A stretch of 64,000 nt of DNA, from assembly GCF_020509005.1 (NCBI RefSeq), contig NC_063020.1:3100001-3164000 (forward strand), in the 5' to 3' direction. Numbering within the stretch: position 1 is the first letter of the stretch; each line of letters starts with the position of its first letter. The DNA is from Fulvia fulva. Taxonomy: Eukaryota; Ascomycota; Dothideomycetes; Mycosphaerellales; Mycosphaerellaceae. Made by a program: the position numbers and the translations under genes. Under the pieces are notes generated by a model that saw only the letters and a program-made list of their open reading frames with translations, was not told the DNA's origin and did no database searches. Shown in pieces: positions 31,599-44,660 of the stretch.

Positions 31599-31832
31599 TA
31601 TTTAATAGGTACGAGTTACGTAGTAGTAGAAGACGGCGGATTATACGAAAGACAAAGAAGGACCTAATAGGATAGCGTATATCTATATATAGTATCGCCG
31701 GTATTAGTATAGGTAGATACTAGGTGTCCGGATATTTACTAGCCTATAGGCTAGCAAGCCCTAGTCACGTGATCTAGTCACATAACACACCCACACCTAT
31801 ATACTTGTCCTACGGCCTATATATTCTTAACA
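31599..31832 (-). repeat. 5' LTR of the nested copia
   Basis: Partner of 26,316-26,549. It shares the distinctive CACGTGATCTAGTCACATAA segment. The TSD ATTAC follows immediately. Confidence 0.9.
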
Positions 31833-34656
31833 ATTACTATAAACTCTGCCTCTATAGTAGAGGTTACTATAGACTTTTGCTTCTTACTTATCTAGGATAT
31901 AGGTGTACCGTATACTAGCTAGACATATCCTAGAATTAAGACTCTATCTACTCGATCTATCGCGTAGTCGGAGTCTAAGTATCCGGTTAGGGCACCGCTA
32001 CTACGTCTAAACATTAACCCTAGGTCGGGGAACGACCTTAGGTATCTCGAGACCTTCTTTAGTACTTTTATATACCGCTTTATTAGATCCGCGATATATA
32101 TACTAGTTCTCCCGAGTAGGAAGGCTAGGTCCGGTCTCGTTATAGTTATTAGCTATATCTAGGTCCTCTTGTCGCTCTAGTAGTTATCCTTACTATATCT
32201 CTCGTCGTTCGGGGCTATAGGACGGAGATTATCGTAACTATCTATTAGCGAGAGTGTTAGGCTTACCTTTTCTTTTACTATGTCTATTTTAGTAAGGGCC
32301 TTACGGATATAATAGCCCTAGTCGAGTTTTAGGGTACCGTTACGCCTATCGCGAGTAATCCTTAGTCCTAGTAGTTCCTCCGGTTCCCCGAGATCCTTAA
32401 TCTTAAAGTGTTACTCGAACTACTTCTTAAACTATTAGATATTAGCTAACCTTAGTACTATAATAGGTATGTCGTCTATATAGATAAGTAGTATAATGTC
32501 TCTCTTAGTATAAGTTAGGAGATATAGGTCTACCTCGGACTAGTAGAATCCTATTTTGACTAACGTAGTAATATAGAGCTTGTTCTAGTCTCTAGCTACC
32601 TACTTTAGGCCGTAGAGACTCCGGAGTACCTTAAGGACCGTATTTAGTAGGGTTTCGACTCCTAGTAGGGGTTTTATATAGATGTCTTCGGCTAGGTAGC
32701 TTTAGGTAAACGTATTATTAACGTCGACCTAGTTAGTATATCTCGAGATCCCGCTCGTAAACTACTACTATAAAGACCCTTAGGGTGTTATAGCGTACTA
32801 TAGGTATAAATGTCTCTTCGAAGTCAACGCCGAATTTCTATAAAAACCGTCTTACGACAAGTCTTGCCTTGAACTTTTCGATTGCTCCGCTAATAAGTCT
32901 CTTTACGTTAAAGACCTACTTAGAGGTAACTATATTCGCCCCCCTTAGAGCGATAGCCGTTTCCTAGGTATTATTACTTAATAACGAGAGTAGCTCGGTA
33001 TTAATAGCGTCCTTCTATAAGTAGCCCTATTTAGGATCCCCTACCGTAGCCTTATATATCTTCGGGATAGGTACTTCCTATTAGTAGGCGCTACCGGGTC
33101 CGAATATAGTAAAGGCATGTTCTTAGACTTCGTCGAACAGTTCCTTTACCGTAGCTATAAATATACGTTCGTCGGTATCGGTAAACCTATTATTCACCTA
33201 TAGTAGTTAGTAGAACAAAGCTATTATAGCTTTGTAGTGCTTAGCCTTATAGTCCTAGTCCTAGCCGTAGTTATCGTTAGGATCCCTAGTCCTTTTCCTC
33301 CGGACGATTAGTTCCGGTAGCTCCGGGGTTTCCTCGATCTTCTTATAGTCCGCGATATTATCTAGTCTACCGGGAAGTTAGATATAGAGCGGTCTTAAGA
33401 CAGTTAGTCCTTTGTCCTTAGCCGTAGTAGGTTCGATCTCTACGTAGGGAGCGGGGATTAGCTAGGTCGGTTCTTCTATAGAGGACTCGGCTACTTTAGT
33501 AGTAGAAAGTTAGGGTATTATACTACCCGAGGATCGTAAGATTACTATCGGGGCATCCGCTAGTTACTAGACTAGTAGTAGTCGCGAGACCGCTAGTAGT
33601 CGACCGACTAGCCTTCGTTCGGGTACCCTACTAGATTAGTTCGTAAAGGAGATACCTAAGTCTAGATCTCCCCTATTCTCGTTTTCGAACTAATCTACTT
33701 AGCTATACTACCTAATAGCTCGTATATCTAGTTCCTAGAATAACTATTACTTAGTTGATTGACCGTATCTAACGAAAACAGCTTCCTTACCCCGGTTTAT
33801 TAACTTATCCTGTCGTAGCCCTTTTAGATATAATTTCGGTTCTACGTAAACTACTACCCTATAACCCTATACTCTTAGGTAATCTACCGTCGGCACTTTG
33901 CTAGTAAATACTTCTTCCGGCGAAGGTTAGATACCGTTAAGTAACGGTCCGTTCGGTAGTAGGTTACGTATAACCGCCTATACCTCTAGCGCTTTAGGCT
34001 AGAATTCTACCGGTATCCCCGATTCCTCGAGTATTACGCGGATCGCGTTCTTCGATACCTAGATTGACCTTTCTACTACTCCGTTTTGTATAGAGTTATA
34101 AGTATCCGTCGTATAGTATTAAACCCCCGATTCTTTCTCCTATTCTTTTAGAACTATTAGTAGCTTAGGTATATTGTTACTCCGTACTACTCTTATATAG
34201 CATTTCGATACTTTCTCTATAGTTAGCCGCTATTATCGTAGTACTTACGGTACGTCGGATTTATTCTTAAGCGGGATTACCTACTTCTTTCTTAAGAAGT
34301 TATCTACGATCTCTAGCTAGTATTTAAAACCTAGCCTAGATATCGTATTTTCGAAGGGTCCGTAGATATCGATAGATATAAGCGTAAGTCTTTCGTTCTT
34401 TCGTTCTACGATAGCGCCTTTAAACTTCCTTATATTCGCGATAGAGTATACCTTATAGTTATACTCGTCCGGGATAGAAATCGGGTCCTTCTTATTACTT
34501 ACCCTATAGACGTTCCGGAGTAATCCTTTACCTAGGTATACGAATCTTCTATACTAAAGCTCCTACTAATCCTCGGTAGTTACCGCGGCTAGAGCTTCCT
34601 CGTATAGTATCTCCGGGGTCTATTATCTACCTAGTTTAGGGAGTCGGATATCGAAG
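31833..34656 (-). mobile_element. Old copia relic, segment 2 (RNase H, RT, integrase)
   Basis: Continuation of the element interrupted at 26,315. On the minus strand it holds RNase H (31,840-32,100), reverse transcriptase with a LIYIDDIPI stretch (about 32,465-32,495) and integrase (about 33,900-34,500). TAG and TAA stops replace Gln and Trp codons throughout. It ends at the TSD CGAAG (34,652-34,656) of the gypsy insertion. Confidence 0.85.
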
Positions 34657-34840
34657 TATTACGGGCGACCCGCGCTACGTTACTACCGAAGCGTCGGCCC
34701 GGCTAAACCGCGGACCTTCCGTATCGGGTTAGCGCGGCTTAGCGCTTCCTTATAAGCCCGCCGCGCCTCGCGCTCCTCTTTCGTAGCTTCGTAGAACAAT
34801 AACTATCTCAATTAGACTCTATAGTACGCGCGCCCTTATA
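34657..34840 (+). repeat. 5' LTR of gypsy copy 1
   Basis: 184 bp beginning TATTACGGGCGACC and ending CGCGCCCTTATA. It is nearly identical to 40,431-40,614 and preceded by the TSD CGAAG. Confidence 0.93.
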
Positions 34841-37800
34841 GTTTGTTCTACTACCCTACCTAGATTACGGATTTAGGTAAGGGACGCGTAATAATAGGAT
34901 AGAACTCGAATCGCGAGAGCGCGACACCCTAGAATACGGTAAGGCGTATTACGCGTAGATGCCTAGAGAGCGTAACGCGGCGACATTATTAGTAGGTAGT
35001 CGCGCGTTAGTAAATAGTTAGGATATAGGCATCGTTACGCCTCCCCCGAACAACCTAGACAATATGACCTTATAGATAGATAGCGGTATACCGCTACCCT
35101 AGAAGCCTAATTAGAAGGGTAAAGGTAAGCAGTAACGTACCTCTCTTTTCCCCGACCTCTCCTCTTTTCCTTAGAGTTAGACATAGGACGATAACCGGCG
35201 TATTATAGTCAATACCGGTGTCGCGTTATAGTAAGAGATTAACGAAGTATACTAGAAGGCTATCGACCGAGTAGTAGCTAGCGAGATTAACTTTATAGAA
35301 CTGTTCGAGTTTAAGCTCGAAGAGAACCCTAACGACCCCGACGAACTAGACGAGGTGTATCTGTTACTCGACGAGGCAGAGTATATCCTCGTATCCGAAT
35401 ACTAGAATGTCGATCTAGATAAACTCGCGAACCTCGCTTCCTAATACCTAAAGACTACCTACGATTTAGTACTATAGGCAGTCAATACTATAATTACTAA
35501 AGGCTAGTAACTCGATATAATAGAGCGAGCTAATACCGTCTAGAACGACTAGTATACTACGCTATATACCGAGTACGACCGTATCTATAAGAGACTATAA
35601 AGCGAAGAGGCTATAACGTAGAGAATAGCCGCGGACCTTAAGAGCAAGAAGGACTACGACCTAGCCAAGTTGTAAGAGGTAGAGAAGAAGTATAAGGAAG
35701 CTAACAACTTGTATAAGTAGTTTAGTAAGATCTACGAGAAAGAGAAGAAGAAGGTATAGGATGCCGAGGCAAAGAAGTAGGACGCTAAAGCAAAAAAACC
35801 TAGCCCTATAGAAGGAGATCGATAACTTAAAGGCTCGACTCGAAGCTATAGGCACTATATAGAACGAAGGAGGTAATCGAGGCCGATCTAGTCGCCGACC
35901 CTCTCGTTCCCGCCTACGTAAGACTTCACTCGAGTAGCTAATACGTAAGTACCGCAAAGCTACTAGTAGAGACGGGGCTAGTAGTAGTAGAGATAACGAT
36001 AATGATAGTAATAGCGGAAGACGTAATAACCGCCGCGATGATCGCCTACGCCTAGACAACCGCGACTCGAGACTACGTTCTAGTCGTATATAGACACTAC
36101 TTACGGACCTCTCTAAACGCCTATTTACTATCGACCGCACCCTAACTCGCGGTATAGAGATTAGGAAAGGCGTGCTAGATCCTAGACACTTTAAGAACGA
36201 TAACGATCCGAATTTCGATAGCTAGTATAGTAGCGTGCTCCTAAAGTTAACTATAGCCACTTTCCGTATAGAAGTAGATAGTCTACGCTTCGTATACGGA
36301 TAGATCTAAGGAGATCCCTAGCGAAGTATTAAGCCGAGGATCCCTATACTAGGGCAACAGTCCTTTAATAAGTTTAAGACGGGCGAAGAACTATTAGATT
36401 AGATAATACGCTAGTATAGTACCCGTAACGAAGGAACTAAGGCTATAGTTAACATCGCTACCTATAAGTAAGAGTAGGGCGAGACCTTCGTAGCCTTCTA
36501 CGCTCGCTATTCGAAGCTACGTGCCTAGATAGAATAGAGCGATAAGACCGAGCTTATACTATTCCGTAACCGACTAAACCGTAAGTACTTTATTAAGACC
36601 TTCGGTGACCGCGAAGTCGACCGTCGACTATATAATATATAGGACGTTATCGAAGAGTACACTACCCTAGACGAGAGCTTCTACGAAATAGACCGCCTAT
36701 ACCCGTAGAAGGAGCGTCCTCGTAGTAACGGTAACGGCGGCTAGAATAACTAGAACAGCTTAGTAGCTACTAGTGCCGCTATAGGCGTAGTAGGTGCCGT
36801 AGTCTAGCGTCCTCCGTAATACGCCGGTACTAAGAAGAAGGAAGATCTACCCGTTTAATTATAGAATCTACTATAGCTTAACCGTAAGTAGCGCGAAGAA
36901 CTTAAGAAGTAAGGTAAGTACTACCGCTACCGTATAGGCTCGTATATATCGACTAACCCCGAGTGCCCGATGTACGGTTACGATAGCGACTATCGCCTAC
37001 CGCGACTACGAAACAACGCGAACGCTAACCCGAACCTTAGCTCCCTTACTATAGACCTATAGTAATAGGGAAATGGCACGACCGCTACCTAAGCGTAGTA
37101 GATAGCGGTTAACCGAACTTCCTAGGTCAGAAAGAGCATAAGATTAAGAGACATAGAATGTAAGAGGCGGACTATAGTAAGGGCGAGCTAAGATTATTAG
37201 CTTACGTACTAAAAGGATAACAACTAGATGTACATCCTTATATAGTACTACTAGTAATAATATAACATAAAAAGGCTCGAGGCCTATTAGATTCTACGAG
37301 TACATCTCTCTTTCTTAACTAGAAATTTATACGCAAATATATAATACCCCTCTTCGAGCTAGTAAAAAGCAAGAGGCTTACGCTAGGAGATAGAAAGGTA
37401 AGTATACGGCGTATTACCTACGTAGCCTTAATCGACGTAGTTATCGGTAGTCATTACGAGCAAATAATATACTACGTAACCGACCTCGAGTACGACATCG
37501 TCCTTAGACTACTATAGTCAAGCTAGTATAACCCCGACATCTTCTAGGCTATAGGTAAGGTGGCTTTTAGATCCGACTACTACTTTAGTCATTATCTACC
37601 TAACCGGATATCGATAACAGTACAGTCCCTAAACTACCTTAGAAGGTAGGCATAAGTACGATACGGACTAGAGCCCTTTACTAGAACCTCCGGTAGGTTT
37701 ATAGTAGGAGGGGCGGAGTTGAATATCTTATCGTTTAGTATAGGCGACGAAGAAGAGGTGGACTACTAGGGCGTTTCTTAACGCGTATAGGAGATGTACG

Positions 37801-40430
37801 CGTACCGGCCTAGAGCTAAGTGCTTCTATATCTTACCTACGGGACGTAAGGACGAGGGCGGCGACCTAAAGCTAAGTGCTATAGCGGCTAATGACCTAGA
37901 TCAGTTCCTAAACAAGCAATTTAACTACAATCCGAAGGAGAAGCTCCTATAGATATATTATAACGTCGCGGACGCCTTCTCGGCGAAAGATTATAAGGGA
38001 CTCCTACCTTATCGACCCGGGATAGATCACGAGATTTATATTAAACCGGACGGGCCCTAGGAGCTACTATATCGCAAACCCTACGGCTTAGCTAAGAAGG
38101 AAAATGAAGCTGTAAAGAAGTAGATACTAGAGCAATCTAAAGAAGGCAAAATACGTAAAGTAGGCTAAAAGACAAGTTAATCGCCTACGCCGGTCCTAGT
38201 TATAAGGAAACTAGGTAGAGGGCTACGAGTATATATCGACTACCGCGGCCTTAACGCTATCACGATCAAGAACAGATATCCGATTTCCCTAATATAGGAG
38301 ACGCTCAACCGTATATACGGTAAGAAGTACTTTACTAAGCTAGACATTATAGTAGCCTTTAATAAGTTACGTATTGTAGAGGGGCATAAATAGTTGACGG
38401 CGTTTACGACACGGTACGGTATATACGAATGCCTCGTATTGCCCTTCGGACTATATAACGGCCTAGCCTCGTTCTAGTCTTATATTAATAAGGTGTTATA
38501 GGAACATTTAGATGACTTCGTCTCCGTATACCTAGATAACGTGCTAATCTTTAGCGATACACTAGAAGAACACATCGAGTATATACGTAAAGTCCTTATT
38601 AAGCTTAGAGACGTAGGGCTAACGGTAGACATCGACAAGTACGAATTCTATCAATAGCGAGTCAAGTACCTAGGACTAATTATCACGCCTAACGGAATTG
38701 GGATAGATCTAGAGAAGCTCGAGTGTATATAGATATAGGAAGCACTAACAAACCTGAAAGATGTATAGGCCTTCCTAGGCTTCGCTAACTTCTACCGCCG
38801 CTTTATTAAGGCCTTCTTACGACTAGCCGCACCTTTGACCAATCTGACAAGAAGCGAAGGACCTAGCAATCATAAGAATCGGAGAATCGACTAGACAGTG
38901 GATTGTTAGCGCGCCTTCGACGTATTAAAAGCTACGTTTAGCAAAGCGGGCATACTCGCGTATTACGTTCCGGGCAGACAGACCGTAGTAGAGACGGATT
39001 CCTTAGACTTTGTGAACGTAGGAGTGTTATTATAGTATAATGACGAAGGCGTTTTGCACCCGGTAGCCTTCTATTCGAAGAAGCTTAGTCCGTAGGAGTG
39101 TAATTACGAGATTTACGACAAGGAGCTCCTCGTAATTATCAAGGCCTTCGAGGAATGGCGACCGGAGCTAGCCTATAAAGCAGATAATAGCAGCGAGCTA
39201 GTCAAGGTATTCACGGACTATAAGAACTTGGAATACTTTATGACGACGAAGTAGCTAAATCGTCGGTAAGTACGGTAGGCAGAGTTCCTATCGCAATTTA
39301 ACTTCTAGATTATATATCGCCCCGGGGTACAAGGAACTAAGCCAGATAGCCTAACGAGACGTAGCTAGGACCTTCCGTAGGGGGTGGACGATCCGAGAAA
39401 TTAGCACTAGTATTAGACATTGCTTCCGCCGGAGCGATTCCTTAAGATCGACTCTATATAAGCCACCGTCGAAGATGCGCCCGAGGAGGAAGACACGACT
39501 CTACTGAACCCTAAAGCCGTAGAGTTCATTCTAGAACCTAAGCCAGTACCTCGCACCGCCGCCGCCGGTAGTTATCGAGCCCGATACGACCGAAGCTAAT
39601 ACGATCGCCGACGTGGTAGCTATACCTACTTCCCCGATGTACGAAGTAGAGAAGATTCTAGACATGTACACTCGTAAGCGAGTAGGCAAGGTGAAGAAGG
39701 GACAGAAGCGTAAGGTGGACACTTGGTATAAGGTGAAATAGCTAGGATATTAGAATGAGGAGGATGGTAAGACCTAGCAACCAGCTAAGGACATGTTTAA
39801 ACACGTAGCCGCCGCTATTGTAGACTTTTACTATAACCGGCCGGAGTTGTCCACGCCTATAGGTTTCGTAGCTCTATCCGACTAGTCTCTACTAGCTACT
39901 AAGGTGCTTAGGCTCAACACGATTAGGGTCACTTAGTAGAACGACACCGTTACGAATAAGTCGCCTCGAACTATGCCTTTGATAGAATCTACTCCGTATA
40001 TATTCACTACGTACCGCTATACTAGCTAGATTACGGGAAAGCCTACCGTCGTAACTAGGGTCACCGGTCTCATCTACCGCCCTTAGCTCTACGACAGTAC
40101 TAGCAGTTGTACCGATGCTCTAGTAAGACCTATAGAGCCTATAATGATACCTAACCTTAGCTATAAGGATTATACGCGAGTACTAGCCGAAGACAGACTT
40201 AGGTCTAGGGCAAGCTAGCTAACTAGGCAATATATTTCTCGAAGGAAGCCGGTCGCGGATAGGCTAAAGGATGAACTAAAGGTGGATTTAGAGACAGAGG
40301 TGTTACTAGATAAGGATAAGGCTCTAGAGGATGATTAGGCTTTCGCGAGACTATAGAGTAGTATAGGCAAGTGGCCTTATAAGATAGATAACGCTTAGAG
40401 GACTAAGGCGTGTTTTAGGAGGGGGGGTAC

Positions 40431-40614
40431 TATTACGGGCGACCCGCGCTACGTCACTACCGAAGCGTCGGCCCGGCTAAACCGCGGACCTTCCGTATCG
40501 GGTTAGCGCGGCTTAGCGCTTCCTTATAAGCCCGCCGCGCCTCGCGCTCCTCTTTCGTAGCTTCGTAGAACAACAACTATCTTAATCAGACTCTATAGTA
40601 CGCGCGCCCTTATA
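40431..40614 (+). repeat. 3' LTR of gypsy copy 1
   Basis: 184 bp, partner of 34,657-34,840, with a few C/T and A/G differences. It is followed by the TSD CGAAG at 40,615-40,619. Confidence 0.93.
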
Positions 40615-40766
40615 CGAAGATACTACCGGTACCCCCCCTCGTAGTACTATTTATACGATAGGCTTTCCGCTCTTATACTTAAGTATAAAGTTTAGAGGTT
40701 CGACATCGAATTACTTACTAAATTGCCTCTATAAAACCGGATTAACTCCGAGATTAGGAATAAACA
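40615..40766 (-). mobile_element. Old copia relic, segment 3 (gag-pol junction region)
   Basis: Continues the older copia after the gypsy insertion. It is collinear with about 29,730-29,860 of the nested copia, which acts as an uninterrupted reference for both insertion sites. It ends at the TSD AAACA (40,762-40,766). Confidence 0.75.
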
Positions 40767-41233
40767 TATTAGGGCGAGAGCCTAGCCTATAAGATGTAAG
40801 GGTAAAAGCGAGAATATAGGTACGAAGTGTAGATATAAAGGGTGTAGTATAATTACTACACAAAACGAAAGACGAAGAAAGTAAGAGAGGCCTAGGGAAG
40901 GCTAGATATTTATACGCGACCCTCGCGAGTACGTGTCCCCGTATTAATAGGGCTAACCCGTACGAAGCCGCGCTTAGTAGCTTTGCTTAAAACCTTATTC
41001 TAACCTACCCTACGTTCCGAGTCTTCTACGTGCTTCTTCTAGGGTCTAGCGTAGTCGCGGGTACTCGCGGGAGTGCCGTAAGTTATATAGTTACGAGCCG
41101 AAGTAAATCTATTAAGGTTTAGTAGAGGGGTGAATTTAGAGGGCTAGGTCCCGTAGTAAATGTTATAGGATATATAATTCTTAGCGCTTATATACTAAGC
41201 TAGACTGTCACTTCTTAACCACTTCTAAGTACT
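40767..41233 (-). repeat. Truncated 3' LTR of gypsy 2
   Basis: Matches the right LTR from TATTAGGGCGAGAGCC up to …CACTTCTAAGTACT, then jumps into RT sequence. About 50 bp of the LTR end is lost. Confidence 0.88.
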
Positions 41234-44014
41234 TACGCGTAAGCTTCGTTAAAGGGCGTACTACGCCCGAGAATGCGTAGATAAAGCGGCGATAGAAGTT
41301 AGTAAAGCCTAGGAAACCCTAGACCTCTTTAACGTTCGTAGGAGCATCCTATTTAACGATAGCGTCGATCTTCTCTTAGTCTATCTTAATGCCGTCTACG
41401 GTAATAATCAAACTAAGGAACTTGACTTCGGTCTTCTTAAACTCGTACTTGTCGATATCGAGCTATAAGCCGGCGTCTACGAGCTTCTAAAGGACCTTAT
41501 AGACGTGCTCGCGGTACTCCTCCTTAGTCTCGCTATAGACTAGGATGTCGTCGATATAGGTAGTATAGAACTGATCGAAGAACTCTTAAAGGATGTCGTT
41601 AATAAAGTTCTAGAAGGTACTAGGCCCGTTATAAACGCCGAAGGGCATAACGAGCGACTCGAATAGCCCGTAGCGAGTACGGAAGGCTATAAGATACTCG
41701 TGTCCTTCTACTATTCGTAACTTGTTAAACGTAGCGATAACATCGAGCTTAGTGAAGTACTTAGCCTTAGAGAGGCGCTCGAGCGTCTCCTAAATCAACG
41801 GTATTAGGTAGCGGTTCTTCTTTATAATAGCGTTTAAGCCTCGGTAGTCTACGTAGAAGCGTAGGCTACCGCCGGGCTTCTTAACGAATATAACGGGACT
41901 ACTAGCGCTAGAACGGCTCGCTCGAATAAACCCCTTCTTTAGGTTCTCTTCGAGGTATCTCTTAAGGACGATAAGCTCTTCTCGGGATATAGAATATAGC
42001 GGTCCGAACGGTATCTCTACACCTTCTTCTAGCTTAATCTTATAGTCGTAAGGGCGATAAGGAGGCAGCTCGTCTACGGCTTTAGTATCGAATACGTAGA
42101 GGATGTAGTGTGCCTAAGGAGGGACCTTCGTAGTAGGGTCGGTAGGTGTACGCTTCTTATCGAGCTTCTCGAGGGCGATATCGATATCGCGGAGAGAGGC
42201 GGCGAAGACTTAAGCTTTAGGCTACTTAGTAGTAGTAGTGAAGGTAGCGGCGTTCACCTAGAAGATCTTAGTATACTTAGGACCGCGCTAAGGCGGCGGA
42301 GAAGGCGGAGGTGCCGGAGGAACTTCTAGAGGGAAGCTAATAGTAAGGGAAGTCTAGTCGATAATAGGTCGGTGTCGTCTAAACTCGGGGAGGCCGAGGA
42401 TAAACTTCTGATACGGTAGGGACGTAAGGAAGCTAGTGATCGACATACGCTTGCCTCCGAGGGTAATTAACATATATATAATATAAGTAATCTTACTAGT
42501 AGTAGTCTCCGTACCGTTAAAGAGTTCAAGGGTACGAGGGTAATTTAGTTCCTAGGGTTCGAGGTTAAGAGAGGTCGCGAGTTTATAGTCTATAAAAGAC
42601 TCGCCTAGTACGCTAGTGTCTATAAGAGTAAGATTAGAAGAAGAGAGTTTCTTTAAGCCGATATTTATATTCGTAACGAACGGTTTATAAGCGTAGTCCT
42701 TACCCGTCTCGTCGTATAGGTCTAGCTATACTATATTGATTCTTAACTTCCTTCCTCTCTTCACTTTCGGTAAACGTTGTTCTTAGTCTTCATCGCGTCG
42801 ATAAGGAAGACCTAGGCTTTTTCCTGCTTAGCGGGAGTAGTAGGAGTAGGCTCGATAGCGCCGATAGCGCCGCGAACCGGGTTACGGGCGTTACGGGTAG
42901 CGAGCTACGGACAGTTAGCTACGATATAGCCTAGACCGCCGTAGTAGGTATAGAGTCCGGCCTAGCGACGGCGAAGCTTCTCTTCGGGAGTAAGCTTACC
43001 GTTAACGAGGCCCTAGACTCGAGGGACGGCGGCACTAGCGCTAAGATCTATAGCGTTACCTATAGAGGCGGGAGGGAGAGCCGTAGGAGCGGCGGCGCCT
43101 AGTAGAGTAGCGAAGTAGCTTCCGGGACTACGAGGCTAACGACCTTAAGAATAAGAAGCGAGGAGAGAGGCGGTATATTTTATATTAGAGTCGAGGCGCT
43201 AGTAGGTCTCGACGAGCTTACGGAAGCTTATAGTACCGACGTCCTTATCCTCGAGGGCTCGAAGAAGCTCTACTAATAAACCACGGCGGAGAGTGCTCTT
43301 CTTAGTCTCTTCGTTATAGCCGGTAAACCCGATGTCGCGGTTAAAGGCCGCGAGGTACTCGGCGAAGCTCTTGTTCTTCTAGAGGAGGTTATAGATAGCG
43401 TTCTAGGCGGTAGCTCTACGGTCTAGATCACTAAAGGCAGCACGGAGGTCCTATATTAAGGTAAGGACGTCCGGGTAGCCGATAGTCTACGTAGCGTTAT
43501 CGATATAGTATTATACCTAAGCCGCGGCGTCTCCCCGAAGGAGGGAGAAGACGTACGTAACTTTGTCCTTCTCTTACGGAAAGTGGTCGGTATTAGCTAA
43601 TAGCTTAATAGTGAGCTGTGTCTCAAATGCCTTAAACTTGCTCTTATTACCGTCGAACTCGTCTAGGTCGTTAACCTTCTTAGAGAAGTACTAGCGGCGG
43701 TTATCGTCGGCGTACGGGGCGAGGTTCTAGAAGGTATTTACAATACCTTAAAGGTATATTGCTTAGTTGTTCGCTTGCTCGACCTACTAGGCGGTCTCGC
43801 GGAAAGAGGAGACGGTACGGTTAATAAGAGCGTAGGTAGTGTCGGGGTTAGCGTTTGCCTAGGTACCGAAGGTAGCGGCGTTCGAGAAGGGGATATTAGT
43901 CTACTCGCTAAAGTGGAATAGAGTGTCCTAGTTGTCGAGGTTGACACCTCTATTAGTGGCGTGGTCACCTATAAGGATAACTCGAGTAGTTAACGGTTTA
44001 TTAGTCTTTCGTGA

Positions 44015-44533
44015 TATTAGGGCGAGAGCCTAGTATATAAGATATAAGGATAAAAGCGAGAATGTAGGTACGAAGTATAGATGTAAAGGGTGTAGTATAA
44101 TTACTACATAAAACGAAAGACGAAGAAAGTAAGAGAGGCCTAGGGAAGGCTAGATATTTATACGCGACCCTCGCGAGTACGTATCCCCGTATTAATAGGG
44201 CTAACCCGTACGAAGCCGCGCTTAGTAGCTTTGCTCAAAACCTTATTCTAACCTGCCCTACGTTCCGAGTCTTCTACGTGCTTCTTCTAGGGTCTAGCGT
44301 AGTCGCGGGTGCTCGCGGGAGTGCCGTAAGTCATATAGTTACGAGCCGAAGTAAATCTGTTAAGGTTTAGTAGAGGGGTGAATTTGGAGGGCTAGGTCCC
44401 GTAGTAAATATTACGGGATATATAATTCTTAGCGCTTATACACTAAGCTAGACTGTTACTTCTTAACGACTTCTAAGCACTCTAAGGCTCTTCTGTCCCC
44501 ACCTTCTATACACTCTATAGGGAGACTATAACA
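44015..44533 (-). repeat. 5' LTR of gypsy 2
   Basis: 519 bp, from TATTAGGGCGAGAGCC to …GGGAGACTATAACA. A third copy of this LTR family stands alone at 61,211-61,625. Confidence 0.88.
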
Positions 44534-44660
44534 AAACAAGACTTTCTCTAGCGTAATTTGTTTCCCCGTTAGGCCTCCTATAGTTACTATTCCTTTATAG
44601 AATGTATCTAGGTACCCCCTACCGACTTTAATTACTTTCCTTCTCGCTAGTTTCCTAAGC
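44534..44660 (-). mobile_element. Old copia relic, segment 4
   Basis: Collinear with about 29,850-29,995 of the nested copia (AAACAAGACT…, TTTCCTAAGCGA). It is cut off near 44,660 where a minus-strand LINE tail begins. Confidence 0.65.

Larger units (their letters stand above)
26316..31832 (-). mobile_element. RIP-mutated Ty1/copia LTR retrotransposon nested in the older copia
   Basis: 5,517 bp with two 234-bp LTRs and a 5-bp TSD (ATTAC). Orientation is minus. RNase H/end of pol lies at about 26,640-27,060. Reverse transcriptase is at about 27,300-28,100, with a TYIDDIPI active-site stretch read from about 27,580-27,610. Integrase is at about 28,900-29,520, including AYNSLQN and PIERSIQAS-like segments. 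The gag-like region is at about 30,000-31,500. All frames are broken by RIP stops and no long ORF remains. It is collinear with the interrupted older copia through pol, so both belong to one family or close sister families. Confidence 0.88.
34657..40614 (+). mobile_element. RIP-mutated Ty3/gypsy element with a chromodomain-like C-terminus (gypsy copy 1)
   Basis: 5,958 bp with 184-bp LTRs and the TSD CGAAG on both sides. Plus-strand order is gag with a degraded CCHC knuckle near 36,920-36,970, a protease region near 37,200-37,500, reverse transcriptase (about 38,160-38,700), RNase H (about 38,950-39,300), then an acidic linker and a chromodomain-like segment (about 39,640-39,830: YEVEKILDMYTRKRVG, KVKWLGY pattern, NEEDG). 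The RT motif reads VSVYLDN because RIP turned the second catalytic Asp (codon 38,538-38,540) into Asn. I see little room between RNase H and the chromodomain for a full integrase, so an internal deletion is likely. A purine run (AGGAGGGGGGG) precedes the right LTR. Confidence 0.85.
40767..44533 (-). mobile_element. Internally deleted Ty3/gypsy element of a second family (gypsy 2)
   Basis: 3,767 bp flanked by the TSD AAACA (40,762-40,766 and 44,534-44,538). Minus-strand gag lies at about 42,750-43,960, with a knuckle reading Y-Y-GGLGYIVANCP near 42,900-42,950 (its Cys residues mostly RIPped). Reverse transcriptase and the start of RNase H lie at about 41,250-42,080, with a YIDDILVYSE-like active site near 41,540. 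The rest of RNase H, the integrase and the last ~50 bp of the left LTR are missing. The left LTR joins pol sequence directly near 41,233. CA/TG depletion is milder in gag than elsewhere. Confidence 0.82.

Noticed and set aside
35661..36140. 159-codon minus-strand frame, Arg/Leu/Ser-rich
   Set aside because: It is antisense to the gag region of a RIPped gypsy element. RIP removes CA/TG and creates TAG/TAA, which on the opposite strand read CTA/TTA (Leu), so long Leu/Arg/Ser frames appear by chance.
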